Assembly (NCBI GenBank): GCA_004297625.1
Contig: SCTY01000064.1
Location: 62,001-126,000, forward strand
DNA: 64,000 nt
Source of the DNA: Betaproteobacteria bacterium
GTDB lineage: Bacteria; Pseudomonadota; Gammaproteobacteria; Burkholderiales; SG8-39
Direction of reading: 5' to 3'
Part shown: positions 9,721 through 21,112 of the stretch, one piece after another
How positions within the stretch are numbered: position 1 is the stretch's first letter
Layout of the letters: the number at the start of each line of letters is the position of its first letter
Program-made: the position numbers and the translations under genes
The notes under the pieces: model-generated
What the model saw: the letters and a program-made list of their open reading frames with translations, nothing else
Told to the model about the DNA's origin: nothing
The model's database searches: none

Positions 9721-10830
9721 TTATTCCCTGAGGCTTGCCGCCAGCGCAGCAAGAAACTTCTCGTTCTCCGCCTGCGTGCCGATGGTCACGCGCAGGTGCT
9801 CGGGCAAGCCGTAGCCCCCGCCCACCGGCCGCACGATGACGCTACGGCGCAGCAGCCGCTTGTAGATCTCCGGCGCTTTGCCGACCTGGAGGGTGATGAA
9901 GTTGCCGTATGACGGAATGAATGGCAGACCGAGGCGGCGCGCGCCCTCCTCGAGTTGCGCCATGCCTTGCAGGTTCAACGCATAGCTGCGCGCGACGAAC
10001 TCCATGTCGTCGAGCGCCGCAGCGGCGGCCGCGAGCGCGAGGCTGTTGACGTTGAAAGGCTGGCGTACCCGGTTCATCACGTCGGCGACCGAAGGATGCG
10101 CGAAGCCGTAACCCACGCGCAGCCCGGCGAGGCCGTAGGCCTTCGAGAAGGTGCGTACGACGACGAGATTCGGATGGCGCTTGAGCCACTTCACCGTGTC
10201 GGCGCGCAGGTCGGGCTTGAGGTATTCGTTGTAGGCCTCGTCCACGACCACGAGCACGCGCTCGGGCACCTTGCGCAAGAAAGCCTCCAGCTCTTCGGGA
10301 CGCGCGAGCGTGCCGGTCGGATTGTTCGGATTCGCGACCCACACGACGTAGGTTTCCTCGTCGATCGCGCGCGCCATCGCTTCCAGATCGTGCCCGTAGT
10401 TCTTCGCCGGCACGACGATCGAGCGCGCGCCGCGCGCTTGCGTGGCGAGCGGATACACCGCGAACGCGTGCCGCGACATCACCGCCGCGCGGCCCGGCCC
10501 GAGGAATGCCAGCGCGACGAGCTCGAGCACGTCGTTCGAGCCGTTGCCGAGCACGATGCAGGACATGTCGACGCCGTAGCGCCTGGAAAGCGCCTGCTTC
10601 AGCTCGAAGCCGTTGCCGTCGGGGTAGCGCGCGATCTCGGGCAGGGCGGCATCGATCGCCGCGCGCGTGCGCGGGCCGATGCCGAGCGGGTTTTCGTTCG
10701 AGGCGAGCTTGATGATGCCCTTCTCGTCGAGGCCCAGCTCGCGCGCGAGCTCCGAGATCGGCTTGCCCGGCTGGTAGGGCGCGATCGAGCGCACGTGCGA
10801 GGGCGACAGCTCACAAAGATCCATCAGCAT
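9721..10830 (-). CDS. hisC: Histidinol-phosphate / aromatic aminotransferase
   Basis: PLP-dependent class I/II aminotransferase of the HisC type. Key segments are KLASNENPLG near residue 40, NPNNPTGT around 165, the DEAYNEY aspartate-tyrosine pair, and the PLP lysine in TFSKAYGLAGLRVGY near 230. Its place between pheA and tyrA suggests that, as with other operon-borne HisC2 proteins, its main job is transamination of phenylpyruvate and 4-hydroxyphenylpyruvate rather than histidine synthesis; that is inference. ATG at 10824 (two codons later) is an equal start. Neither has a clear ribosome site. Confidence 0.92.
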   Translation of the reverse strand: MLMDLCELSPSHVRSIAPYQPGKPISELARELGLDEKGIIKLASNENPLGIGPRTRAAIDAALPEIARYPDGNGFELKQALSRRYGVDMSCIVLGNGSNDVLELVALAFLGPGRAAVMSRHAFAVYPLATQARGARSIVVPAKNYGHDLEAMARAIDEETYVVWVANPNNPTGTLARPEELEAFLRKVPERVLVVVDEAYNEYLKPDLRADTVKWLKRHPNLVVVRTFSKAYGLAGLRVGYGFAHPSVADVMNRVRQPFNVNSLALAAAAAALDDMEFVARSYALNLQGMAQLEEGARRLGLPFIPSYGNFITLQVGKAPEIYKRLLRRSVIVRPVGGGYGLPEHLRVTIGTQAENEKFLAALAASLRE

Positions 10831-10837
10831 ATTGGGG

Positions 10838-11905
10838 TCATTGCACCGCTACGGGATAAGATCCCAGGATTTTTAAAAAAGGTGCCTTGGCGCGCAACGC
10901 AGCGATGGCTGCGGCGACGCGCTCGTCCTTCTCGTGGCCCTCGACGTCGATGAAGAACACGTACTCCCAGAGCGCAGTGCGCGCGCGCGCCGGCCGCGAT
11001 TCGATGAGCGTCATGCTGACCCCGTGCTCGGCAAGCGGGGTAAGCAGCGCGTGCACGGCGCCGGGCCGGTTCTCGGCGGACATCACCATGGAAGTGCGGT
11101 CCCGCCCGGTCGGCAAAGTTGCAATGCTGCCGAGCACCAGAAACCGCGTGGTGTTGTTCGGGTCGTCCTCGATGGAGCGCGCAAGCAGCGCCAGCCCGTA
11201 GCGCTCGCCGGCGAGCTCGCCCGCGATGGCGGCGGCGCCTCGCTCCTGCGCCGCGCGCTGCGCTGCCTCGGCGTTCGACGCCACCGGCACCCGTTCGGCG
11301 GCCGGCAGATTCTGCGCAAGCCAGCTGTTGCATTGCGCGAGCGACTGCGAATGCGAGTAGATCTTCCTTATCTCGCGCACGGCATTTTCCTTGGACAGCA
11401 AATGCTGGTGCACGCGCAGCTCGATTTCGCCGCAGATGCGCAGCGGCGTCGCCACCAGCAGGTCGAGCGTGCGCCCGACCGCGCCTTCGCTCGAGTTCTC
11501 CACCGGCACCACGGTGAACTGCGCGGCGCCGGATTCGCAGCGCCGGAACGCCTCGTCCACCGAGGCCACGGGAAGCGCTTCGACCGCCGCGCCGAAGTGC
11601 TTGCGCACCGCCTGCTCGCTGAAAGTGCCCGCCGGCCCGAGATACGACACGCGGATCGCTTCCTCGAGGCTGCGGCACGCCGACATGATCTCCCGGAAAA
11701 CGGCGGCAACGCGCTCCGGCGGCAACGTTCCCTGTTTCTCAATGATTCTGTTGAGAATCTCGCTTTCGCGATCCGGGCGGTACGCGGGTGCGCCGCCTTT
11801 CAGCTCGCCGATTCTCTTCGCGAGCGCCGCGCGCCGCTGGAGCGCCGCGACGAGCTCGTCGTCGATGCGGTCGATGTCGCGCCGCAGCTTCTCGAGATCA
11901 CTCAT
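10838..11905 (-). CDS. pheA: Chorismate mutase / prephenate dehydratase (P-protein)
   Basis: Bifunctional enzyme making phenylpyruvate from chorismate. Residues 1-90 are an AroQ chorismate mutase (LRRDIDRIDDELVAALQRRAALAKRIGELK). Residues about 95-270 are the dehydratase, beginning YLGPAGTFSEQA and ending NNTTRFLVLG. Residues about 280-355 are an ACT domain with the phenylalanine-sensing ESRPAR, so feedback inhibition by phenylalanine is expected. Eight-base overlap with the serA stop. Confidence 0.96.
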   Translation of the reverse strand: MSDLEKLRRDIDRIDDELVAALQRRAALAKRIGELKGGAPAYRPDRESEILNRIIEKQGTLPPERVAAVFREIMSACRSLEEAIRVSYLGPAGTFSEQAVRKHFGAAVEALPVASVDEAFRRCESGAAQFTVVPVENSSEGAVGRTLDLLVATPLRICGEIELRVHQHLLSKENAVREIRKIYSHSQSLAQCNSWLAQNLPAAERVPVASNAEAAQRAAQERGAAAIAGELAGERYGLALLARSIEDDPNNTTRFLVLGSIATLPTGRDRTSMVMSAENRPGAVHALLTPLAEHGVSMTLIESRPARARTALWEYVFFIDVEGHEKDERVAAAIAALRAKAPFLKILGSYPVAVQ

Positions 11906-13088
11906 CGACGGGAAGATAGCGCACCGCGAGCACGCCGTTCAGGTCCGCGAGCTCCTTGACCGCGTCGGCGGGCACCGGGCTGTCGGCGTCCACCAGCGTG
12001 TACGCCATCTCGCCCCTCGACTTGTTGAGCATGTTGTGGATGTTGATCTTGCGGCGGCCGAGCGCGTGCGAGATGCGGCCCAGCATGTCGGGCACGTTGG
12101 CGTTGGCGATCGCCAGGCGGTAAGGCGCTTCGCGCGGCATGGCGGCCTCCGGGAAATTGACGGCGTTCTGCAGATTGCCGTTTTCCAGGTAGTCGCGCAC
12201 CTGGTCGGCGACCATGGTGGCGCAGTTGTCCTCGGCCTCGCGCGTGGAAGCGCCGAGATGCGGCAGCGCGATCACCCCCGGGTGCCCCAGCAGCTCGCCC
12301 GTCGGAAAATCGGTCACATACCACTTCAGCCGGTGGGACGCGAGGCCTTTCAGCACCGCGTCCTCCGCGACGATCCCCTCGCGCGAGAAATTGAGCAGCA
12401 CCGCGCCGTTACGGAATTGCTCGATGTTCTTCGAATTGATGAGGTGCAGCGTCTTCTCGCCGAGCGGCACGTGCAGCGTCACGAAATGGCTCGTGCGGAT
12501 GAGCTCCTCGATCGAGCCGGCGCGCTTCACCTGCGAGGGCAGGCTCCATGCGGCCTCGACGGTGATGTGCGGGTCGTGGCCTTGCACGTTCATGCCGAGC
12601 CGGATGGCCGCATCGGCCACCAGGCTGCCTATCTTGCCCAGGCCGATGACGCCGAGCGTGTGTCCCGGCAGCTCGGCGCCGGCGAACTGCTTCTTTCCTT
12701 CTTCCACGCGCTTCTCGAGGTCCTCGTTTCCGAGGTTCCGCACGAAGTCGAGGGCGGGCGCCAGGTTGCGGGCGGCGATCAGCATGCCGGCAAGCACCAG
12801 CTCCTTCACGGCATTCGCGTTCGCGCCCGGCGCGTTGAACACGGGCACGCCGCGCTTGGAGAGCGCGGCGACGGGAATGTTATTGACGCCCGCGCCCGCC
12901 CTGCCGACGGCGCGCAGCGATGGGCCGAACTCGTACTTGTGCAGGTCCTGCGAGCGCACCAGGATCGCCTGCGGGTCCTTGGATTCCTTCACCACGCTGT
13001 ACGCCTCGGCAGGAAAGCGCTTCAACCCCACCTGCGCGATGTTGTTGATGACCAGGATCTCGCACTTCTTCGGGCGAGCCTTAGCCAT
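11898..13088 (-). CDS. serA: D-3-phosphoglycerate dehydrogenase
   Basis: First enzyme of serine synthesis, oxidising 3-phosphoglycerate with NAD+. The NAD motif is GVIGLGKIGS near residue 150. The catalytic arginine (NFSREG), glutamate and histidine (LPHLGASTREAEDN) are in order, and a C-terminal ACT domain covers about 320-396 (YRLAIANANVPDMLGRIS). The short 396-residue form lacks the ASB domain of long SerA types. It lies between serC and pheA with eight-base overlaps on both sides. Confidence 0.92.
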   Translation of the reverse strand: MAKARPKKCEILVINNIAQVGLKRFPAEAYSVVKESKDPQAILVRSQDLHKYEFGPSLRAVGRAGAGVNNIPVAALSKRGVPVFNAPGANANAVKELVLAGMLIAARNLAPALDFVRNLGNEDLEKRVEEGKKQFAGAELPGHTLGVIGLGKIGSLVADAAIRLGMNVQGHDPHITVEAAWSLPSQVKRAGSIEELIRTSHFVTLHVPLGEKTLHLINSKNIEQFRNGAVLLNFSREGIVAEDAVLKGLASHRLKWYVTDFPTGELLGHPGVIALPHLGASTREAEDNCATMVADQVRDYLENGNLQNAVNFPEAAMPREAPYRLAIANANVPDMLGRISHALGRRKINIHNMLNKSRGEMAYTLVDADSPVPADAVKELADLNGVLAVRYLPVDE

Positions 13089-14153
13089 GTCTCTGTTCGA
13101 ATTCCTTCATGTACTCGACGAGGCGCCGGACGCCTTCGATCGGCATGGCGTTGTAGATCGAAGCGCGCATGCCGCCGACCGAGCGGTGGCCCTTCAGCTG
13201 CACCATGCCGCGCTCTTCCGCGCCCTTCAGGAACGCTCCATCCAGAGAAGAATCCTTCAAAGTAAAAGGCACGTTCATGCGCGAGCGGTCTTCCCTGGCG
13301 ACCGGGTTCTTGAAAAAGGCGCTGGAGTCCAGGTAATCGTAGAGCAGCTTTGCCTTTTCAATATTTTTACGTTCGATGGAAGACAAACCGCCCTGCTGCT
13401 TCAGCCACTTGAACACCAGCCCGGCGATGTACATCGAATAAGTAGGCGGGGTGTTCAGCATCGAATCGGCATCGGCCTGGAGCTTGTAGTCCATCACCGA
13501 CGGCGTGCGCTTTTCCGCCTTGCCGAGCAGGTCCTCGCGCACGATGACGAAGGTGAGGCCCGCCGGGCCGGCGTTCTTCTGCGCGCCGGCGTAGATCAGC
13601 GCGAACTTCGACACATCCATGGGCCGCGACAGGAAATGCGAAGACGCGTCGGCCACGAGCGGTATGGAGGCCGAAGGAACTTCATGAAACTCCACGCCTC
13701 CGATGGTTTCGTTCGAGCAGAAATGGACGTACGCGGCATCGGGGCGCACCTTCCACTGCTTGGGCGCATACGTGAACTTGCGGTCTTCGGAGCTCGCCGC
13801 CACCGCCGCGTCGCAGTAGTTCTTCGCCTCCTTGATCGCCTTCTTCGACCATTCGCCGGTAAGGACGTAATCGGCCTTGCCCTTGCCGTGCAGCAGGTTC
13901 ATCGGCACCTGTGCGAACTGCAGCGTGGCGCCGCCCTGGAGGAAAAGCAGCTTATAGCCCGGAGGAATCGAGAGAAGATCCCGCAGGTCGGCTTCGGCTT
14001 CGGCCGCGATGCCCATGAACTCCTTGCCGCGGTGGCTCATCTCCATCACGCACATGCCGGTGCCGTGCCAGTCGAGCATCTCGTCGCCGGCGCGCGCAAG
14101 CACCTCGGCAGGCAGCATCGCCGGTCCGGCGCTGAAATTGAAGATTCGCGACA

Positions 14154-14154
<1 letters not shown>
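13081..14154 (-). CDS. serC: Phosphoserine aminotransferase
   Basis: PLP enzyme converting 3-phosphohydroxypyruvate to phosphoserine, also used in pyridoxine synthesis. The protein starts MSRIFNFSAGPAMLP, typical of SerC, has HFCSNETIGGVEF, and the PLP lysine in YAGAQKNAGPAG near residue 195. 357 residues is normal. I set the start at 14154 because its ATG overlaps the gyrA stop (TGATG). The same frame stays open upstream opposite the gyrA frame, but that extension is not coding. Confidence 0.96.
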
Positions 14155-16793
<2,639 letters not shown>

Positions 16794-16869
16794 GCGGGAG
16801 AGACCGAATTTTATCATGCAAGCCCTCGTTTTCTCTCGCAAAAACCCGGTGTTTGCCCTCGGAAAGTGC

Positions 16870-16899
16870 TTGTATGGGCGGCGCCGCCTGTGCTTAAAT
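16870..16899 (+). promoter_or_regulatory. Possible promoter of the first OmpA-like gene
   Basis: TTGTAT (16870-16875) and TTAAAT (16894-16899) are separated by 18 bases and lie 37 bases before the GTG start in the 142-base gap divergent from gyrA. Both hexamers are partial matches to the sigma-70 consensus. Confidence 0.35.
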
Positions 16900-16935
16900 T
16901 CCGCGAGTCGTCAAGGACAAAAAGGGGAGGCAGTA

Positions 16936-17625
16936 GTGACCAAGACCAGCCTGTGCTCGAGTGCATTTCTCGCCGCCGCGCTTTCCATTCCGGGCCCGCT
17001 GCTCGCGCAAGCGAATCAGGGCTACTGGACCGGCCCCGACAGCTCCGTATGGAGAAGCTCCGGGATGTGCGTGCGCGCGAGCTATTGGGGGCCGTCGATG
17101 GCGACGAGCGAGTGCGATCCCGATCTCGTTCCGAGGCCCGCGGCGGCTCCTGCGCCCACGCCCGCGCCCGCGCCTGCCCCGCGCGCTGCTCCAGCTCCCG
17201 CGCCGAGACCTGCGCCCGCGCCAGTCGCCAAGCCGGCGCCGAAGCCCGCGACGCAAACGGCGACGTTCACCGATACCTTCGCTTCGGGCAGCGCCACGCT
17301 CTCGCCCGCGGCGCGCGCGCGCATCGACAAGCAGGTGATCGAGCCGATGCGCAACATGTCTTCGGTCTCGCTCGTCTACATCGAGGGACATACCGATCGG
17401 CTGGGCTCGCAACAGGCGAACCAGAAGCTTTCCGAGCGGCGCGCCGACGCGGTGGCGAACTACCTGGTCTCGAAGGGCGTGGATCGCTCGAAGATCCAAA
17501 CCATCGGCATGGGCAAGACGAACTCCGTCAAGAGCTGCCCGGACCAGAAGGATCGCAAGAAGCTGGTCGAGTGCCTTGCGCCGAACCGCAGGGTGGTCGT
17601 GCAGGTAACGGGCATGCCCCGCTAG
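16936..17625 (+). CDS. OmpA-family envelope protein (paralogue 1)
   Basis: Predicted outer-membrane/periplasmic protein with a C-terminal OmpA peptidoglycan-binding domain. The order is a signal peptide (about residues 1-26, ending LLAQA), a short conserved block with CVRASYWGPSMATSECDPDLVP, an Ala/Pro-rich linker (about 65-105), and the OmpA domain with IEGHTDRLGS and LSERRADAV. The domain carries two extra cysteines, in KSCPDQKD and VECLAPNRR. I chose GTG at 16936 because AAGGGGAGG precedes it; the longer frame overlaps the gyrA start region. It resembles the protein at 19038 and was probably made by duplication. Confidence 0.85.
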   Translation: MTKTSLCSSAFLAAALSIPGPLLAQANQGYWTGPDSSVWRSSGMCVRASYWGPSMATSECDPDLVPRPAAAPAPTPAPAPAPRAAPAPAPRPAPAPVAKPAPKPATQTATFTDTFASGSATLSPAARARIDKQVIEPMRNMSSVSLVYIEGHTDRLGSQQANQKLSERRADAVANYLVSKGVDRSKIQTIGMGKTNSVKSCPDQKDRKKLVECLAPNRRVVVQVTGMPR

Positions 17626-17653
17626 CCGGGCGCCTCTTTCAAACTGAATCGGG

Positions 17654-17686
17654 CGAGGCCCCGGCGCGACCGGGGCCTCGTTTTTT
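17654..17686 (+). terminator. Rho-independent terminator after OmpA paralogue 1
   Basis: Arms CGAGGCCCCG and CGGGGCCTCG (10 perfect pairs) enclose a seven-base loop and are followed by six T. The T run ends exactly at the ATG of the next gene, so any transcript starting upstream is expected to stop right at that start codon. Confidence 0.85.
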
Positions 17687-19003
17687 ATGCCTAATGGAAC
17701 GCTGATCCGCGCGCGCTGGGTCGTGCCCGTCGAGCCGGCCGCCGCGATCCTCACCGATCACGCGGTGGCGCTGCGCGACGGCAAGATCGAAGCGCTGCTG
17801 CCCGCCGCCGAAGCCGGCCGCTTCGCCGGATACGACCGCATCGAGCTGCCGAACCATGTGCTGATCCCGGGCCTCGTCAATGCGCACACGCATGCCGCGA
17901 TGACGCTGATGCGCGGGCTTGCGGACGACCTTCCGCTCATGCGGTGGCTGCAGGAGCACATCTGGCCCGCAGAAATGAAGCACGTGTCGCCGGACTTCGT
18001 GCGCGACGGGACGCTGCTCGCGTGCGCAGAGATGCTGCGCGGCGGCGTGACCTGCTTCAACGACATGTATTTCTTCCCCGAGGCGGCGCTCGAAGCGGCG
18101 CTCACCGCGGGCATGCGCTCGTCGCAGGGCATGATCGTGATCGAGTTTCCTTCTTCCTACGCCTCGGATCCGGCGGACTATCTGCGCAAGGGCCTCGAGC
18201 TGCGCGACCGCAACCGCGACGAGCCGCTCGCGTCGTTCTGCTTCGCGCCGCATGCGCCGTATACGGTTTCCGACGCGAGCTTCCGGCAGATCGCGACACT
18301 CGTCGGCGAGCTCGATATCGGCGTGCACGTGCATCTTCACGAGACCGTCGACGAGGTCGAGCGCTCGGTGGTCGAGCATGGCGTGCGGCCGCTTGAGCGG
18401 CTGCGGCGCCTTGGGCTCGTCGGCCCGCAGCTCATCGCCGTGCACGCAGTGCATCTCCTGCCGGAAGAGATCGAGCTGCTCGGCCGCCACGGGTGCTCCG
18501 CGGTGCATTGCCCTTCGTCCAATCTCAAGCTGGCGAGCGGCTTCGCGCCGGTCGCCGCCATGGTCGCCGCAGGCATCAACGTGGCCCTCGGCACCGACGG
18601 CGCAGCGAGCAACAACCGGCTCGACATGTTCGAGGAGATGCGCACCGCGGCGCTGCTGGCGAAAGCGGTCGCCGGTGATGCACAAGCGCTTCCCGCGCAC
18701 GCGGCGCTGCGCGCAGCGACGCTCAATGGCGCACGCGCACTTGGCATCGACGCAACGGTCGGGTCCATCCAGCCGGGCAAGGCGGCGGACCTCGTGGCCG
18801 TCGAGATGCGCGAGCCGGAGCTCACGCCCGTGTACGACCCCATCTCCCAGCTCGTGTACTCGGCCGGACGAGAGCACGTCACCCACGTCTGGGTGGCCGG
18901 ACGATTGATTGTTGATCAAAGAAGATTGGAAAATCCGGTGTTCGACGCCTTGTATAGCCGCGCGCACTTGTGGCAGAATTCCTTGGCTCACGCAGGTTCT
19001 TGA
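17687..19003 (+). CDS. mtaD: 5-methylthioadenosine/S-adenosylhomocysteine deaminase (TRZ/ATZ family)
   Basis: Metal-dependent amidohydrolase of the cytosine-deaminase-like group, deaminating MTA/SAH-type adenosines in methylthio salvage. The metal ligands are in NAHTHAAM (near residue 65), HVHLHET (near 210), HAVHL (near 245) and GTDGAASNN (near 300). The C-terminal GKAADLV is typical of the superfamily. The N-terminus MPNGTLIRARWVVPVEP fits homologues. The ATG directly follows a terminator T tract, with no separate leader or ribosome site visible. Substrate is inferred from family only; other adenosine or guanine-like substrates are possible. Confidence 0.8.
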   Translation: MPNGTLIRARWVVPVEPAAAILTDHAVALRDGKIEALLPAAEAGRFAGYDRIELPNHVLIPGLVNAHTHAAMTLMRGLADDLPLMRWLQEHIWPAEMKHVSPDFVRDGTLLACAEMLRGGVTCFNDMYFFPEAALEAALTAGMRSSQGMIVIEFPSSYASDPADYLRKGLELRDRNRDEPLASFCFAPHAPYTVSDASFRQIATLVGELDIGVHVHLHETVDEVERSVVEHGVRPLERLRRLGLVGPQLIAVHAVHLLPEEIELLGRHGCSAVHCPSSNLKLASGFAPVAAMVAAGINVALGTDGAASNNRLDMFEEMRTAALLAKAVAGDAQALPAHAALRAATLNGARALGIDATVGSIQPGKAADLVAVEMREPELTPVYDPISQLVYSAGREHVTHVWVAGRLIVDQRRLENPVFDALYSRAHLWQNSLAHAGS

Positions 19004-19037
19004 AAGAAAAAGCCTTTTCGGACAGAGAGGAGCAACA

Positions 19038-19715
19038 ATGATCAGGAACGTATGGACGATGTTCGTTGCCGCGGCTGGACTCGCTCTTTCCGCGACCCCT
19101 TTTAGCGCAACTGCACAGGGCGAGACGAGCGGCTACGTGATGTCGCCCAGCACGGGCGCCGCGGTGCGTTCGGCCAGCGGCTGCGTGCGCACCAGCTACT
19201 GGAGTCCGTCGCTCGCGACTATGGAATGCGATCCTGATCTCGTTCCGAAGCCTGCTGCCGCGCCTGCGCCCGCGCCGGCGCCGCAAGCCGCGCCGCCTGC
19301 CGCGGCGCCTGCACCGGTGCCCGCGCCGGCTCCGAAACCCGCGGCCAAGCCCAAGCCCGTCGCCGAGAAGATCACCTTCGCGGCCGACGTGCTGTTCGAC
19401 TTCGACAAGGCCACGATCAAGCCGGAAGGCAAGGCGAAGCTCGACGAGCTCGCCGCCAAGGTGAAAGACATCAACCTGGAAGTCGTGATCGCCATCGGGC
19501 ACACGGACTCCATCGGGGCGGACGCGTACAACCAGAAGCTGTCGGTGCGCCGCGCCGAGTCGGTGAAGGCCTACATGGTTTCGAAGGGCATCCAGCCGAA
19601 CCGGGTGTACACCGAGGGCAAGGGCGAGAAGCAGCCCATCGCCAGCAACGCGACCAAGGACGGCCGCCAGAAGAACCGGCGCGTCGAAATCGAGGTCATC
19701 GGCACGCGCAAGTGA
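19038..19715 (+). CDS. OmpA-family envelope protein (paralogue 2)
   Basis: Same design as the protein at 16936: signal peptide (cleavage near SATAQG), the conserved block CVRTSYWSPSLATMECDPDLVP, an Ala/Pro linker, then a canonical OmpA domain with FAADVLFDFDKATIKPEGK, IGHTDSIG and LSVRRAESVKAYM. The Asp and Arg that bind diaminopimelate are present. 225 residues. A strong AGAGAGGAG site precedes the ATG; longer in-frame starts lie inside mtaD. This copy is closer to the standard OmpA domain and may be the ancestral one. It probably links the outer membrane to peptidoglycan. Confidence 0.88.
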   Translation: MIRNVWTMFVAAAGLALSATPFSATAQGETSGYVMSPSTGAAVRSASGCVRTSYWSPSLATMECDPDLVPKPAAAPAPAPAPQAAPPAAAPAPVPAPAPKPAAKPKPVAEKITFAADVLFDFDKATIKPEGKAKLDELAAKVKDINLEVVIAIGHTDSIGADAYNQKLSVRRAESVKAYMVSKGIQPNRVYTEGKGEKQPIASNATKDGRQKNRRVEIEVIGTRK

Positions 19716-19734
19716 CCGGCTTTTAGCTTCGGAC

Positions 19735-19761
19735 AAAAAACCCGGCTGCGGCCGGGTTTTT
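19735..19761 (+). terminator. Bidirectional rho-independent terminator
   Basis: CCCGGC-TGCG-GCCGGG with a run of six A before and five T after, so it can end transcription from either side. It follows the OmpA gene and lies 19 bases before the ubiG start. Confidence 0.85.
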
Positions 19762-19779
19762 GTTTGCGAGAATGGGCGG

Positions 19780-20472
19780 GTGAACGTAGATCAGGCCGAG
19801 CTGGAGAAGTTCAGCAGGCTGGCCTCGCGGTGGTGGGACCCGCACGGCGAGTTCCGGCCGCTCCACGAGATCAATCCGCTGCGCCTGGAATGGATCGACG
19901 GGCATGCGCAGCTCGCCGGCAAGGACGTGCTCGATGTCGGCTGCGGCGGCGGCATCCTCGCCGAGGCCATGGCGGGCCGCGGCGCCCGCGTCACGGGCAT
20001 CGATCTCTCGGAAAAAGGGCTGCGCGTAGCCGAGCTGCACCTGCACGAGAGCCGCCTCGCCATACGCTACGAGAAGGCGATGACCGAGGAGTACGCCGCG
20101 GCGCATCCCGAGTCGTTCGACGTGGTGACGTGCATGGAGCTCCTCGAGCACGTGCCCAGCCCGGAAAGCATGGTCGCCGCGTGCGCGCGGCTGGTGCGTC
20201 CCGGCGGGATGGTTTTCTTCTCGACGATCAACCGCAATCCGAAGGCATACCTTTACGCGGTGATCGGAGCCGAGTACGTGCTCGGCCTGCTGCCGAAAGG
20301 CACCCACGACTACCGGCGCTTCATCAAGCCATCCGAGCTTTCGCGCTGGAGCCGCGCGAGCGGGCTGCGTCCCGAAGAGCTCATGGGCATGACGTACAAC
20401 CCGCTCACGCGCCGTTACCGGCTCGGCGCCGACTGCGACGTCAATTACCTGCTGCGTTGCGTGCGTGACTGA
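19780..20472 (+). CDS. ubiG: Ubiquinone biosynthesis O-methyltransferase
   Basis: SAM-dependent methyltransferase performing both O-methylations of ubiquinone synthesis, associated with the inner membrane. Motif I is VLDVGCGGGILAEAMA near residue 50, preceded by the UbiG-specific KFSRLASRWWDPHGEFRPLHEINPLR-type N-terminus. FINRNPKAYLYAV and KGTHDYRRFIKPSEL further mark UbiG. Start is GTG at 19780, weakly supported by upstream purines. It overlaps the following phosphatase by eight bases. Confidence 0.95.
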   Translation: MNVDQAELEKFSRLASRWWDPHGEFRPLHEINPLRLEWIDGHAQLAGKDVLDVGCGGGILAEAMAGRGARVTGIDLSEKGLRVAELHLHESRLAIRYEKAMTEEYAAAHPESFDVVTCMELLEHVPSPESMVAACARLVRPGGMVFFSTINRNPKAYLYAVIGAEYVLGLLPKGTHDYRRFIKPSELSRWSRASGLRPEELMGMTYNPLTRRYRLGADCDVNYLLRCVRD

Positions 20473-21112
20473 CCGCGCGGTGTTGTTCGACCTCGACGGC
20501 ACGCTCGCCGATACGGCGCCGGATCTCGCTGCGGCGGTAAACCGCATGCGCGCCGAGCAGGGCCAGGAGCCGATCCCCGTCGAGCGGCTGCGGCCTTTCG
20601 CGTCGGCGGGCGCGCGCGGGCTCGTGCACGCGGCTTTCGGCATCAAGCCCGACGATGCCGAATACCCCGCTCTACGCGAAGCGTTCCTCGAGTTCTACGG
20701 CGAGAAAGTCTGCGAGCACACGCGGCTTTTCGCCGGCATGGCGGAGCTGCTGGACGCGCTGCGCGCCCGCGAACTGCATTGGGGGATCGTGACGAACAAG
20801 GCCACGCGCTTCACCGAGCGCATCGTGTCCAAGTTGCGTCTCAAACCCGACTGCGTGGTCTGCGGCGACACCACGCCACACCTCAAGCCGCACCCCGCGC
20901 CGCTCCTGCATGCCGCGGAAGAGCTGCGGCTCGCGCCGCAAAGCTGCTTTTTCGTCGGCGACGACCTGCGCGACATGCAGGCCGCGCGCGCAGCCGGCAT
21001 GCGGGCGGTCGCCGTCGAATGGGGCTATCATCATCCGGAACAGGGCGCGCCCGGCACGTGGCAGGCGGCCGTGGTGATCGCCCATCCCATGGATCTCGTC
21101 AGGCACCTATGA
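20465..21112 (+). CDS. gph: HAD phosphatase, phosphoglycolate phosphatase-like
   Basis: Haloacid dehalogenase hydrolase with the nucleophile motif VLFDLDGTLADT at residues 6-17, motif II TNKAT near 108, the lysine in LKPHPAP and the acidic pair GDDLRDMQAA. It is 215 residues with a small helical cap. Family annotation is 2-phosphoglycolate phosphatase. In Pseudomonas the HAD gene next to ubiG is MupP (N-acetylmuramate 6-phosphate phosphatase), so that role is a real alternative. GTG start inside the ubiG end; stop overlaps the next ATG. Confidence 0.82.
   Translation: MTDRAVLFDLDGTLADTAPDLAAAVNRMRAEQGQEPIPVERLRPFASAGARGLVHAAFGIKPDDAEYPALREAFLEFYGEKVCEHTRLFAGMAELLDALRARELHWGIVTNKATRFTERIVSKLRLKPDCVVCGDTTPHLKPHPAPLLHAAEELRLAPQSCFFVGDDLRDMQAARAAGMRAVAVEWGYHHPEQGAPGTWQAAVVIAHPMDLVRHL

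Noticed and set aside
17100..17250. Repeats in the Ala/Pro coding linker of the OmpA-like gene as a DNA repeat element.
   Set aside because: The GCGCCC-type repetition is explained by the Ala-Pro linker codons within an intact reading frame.
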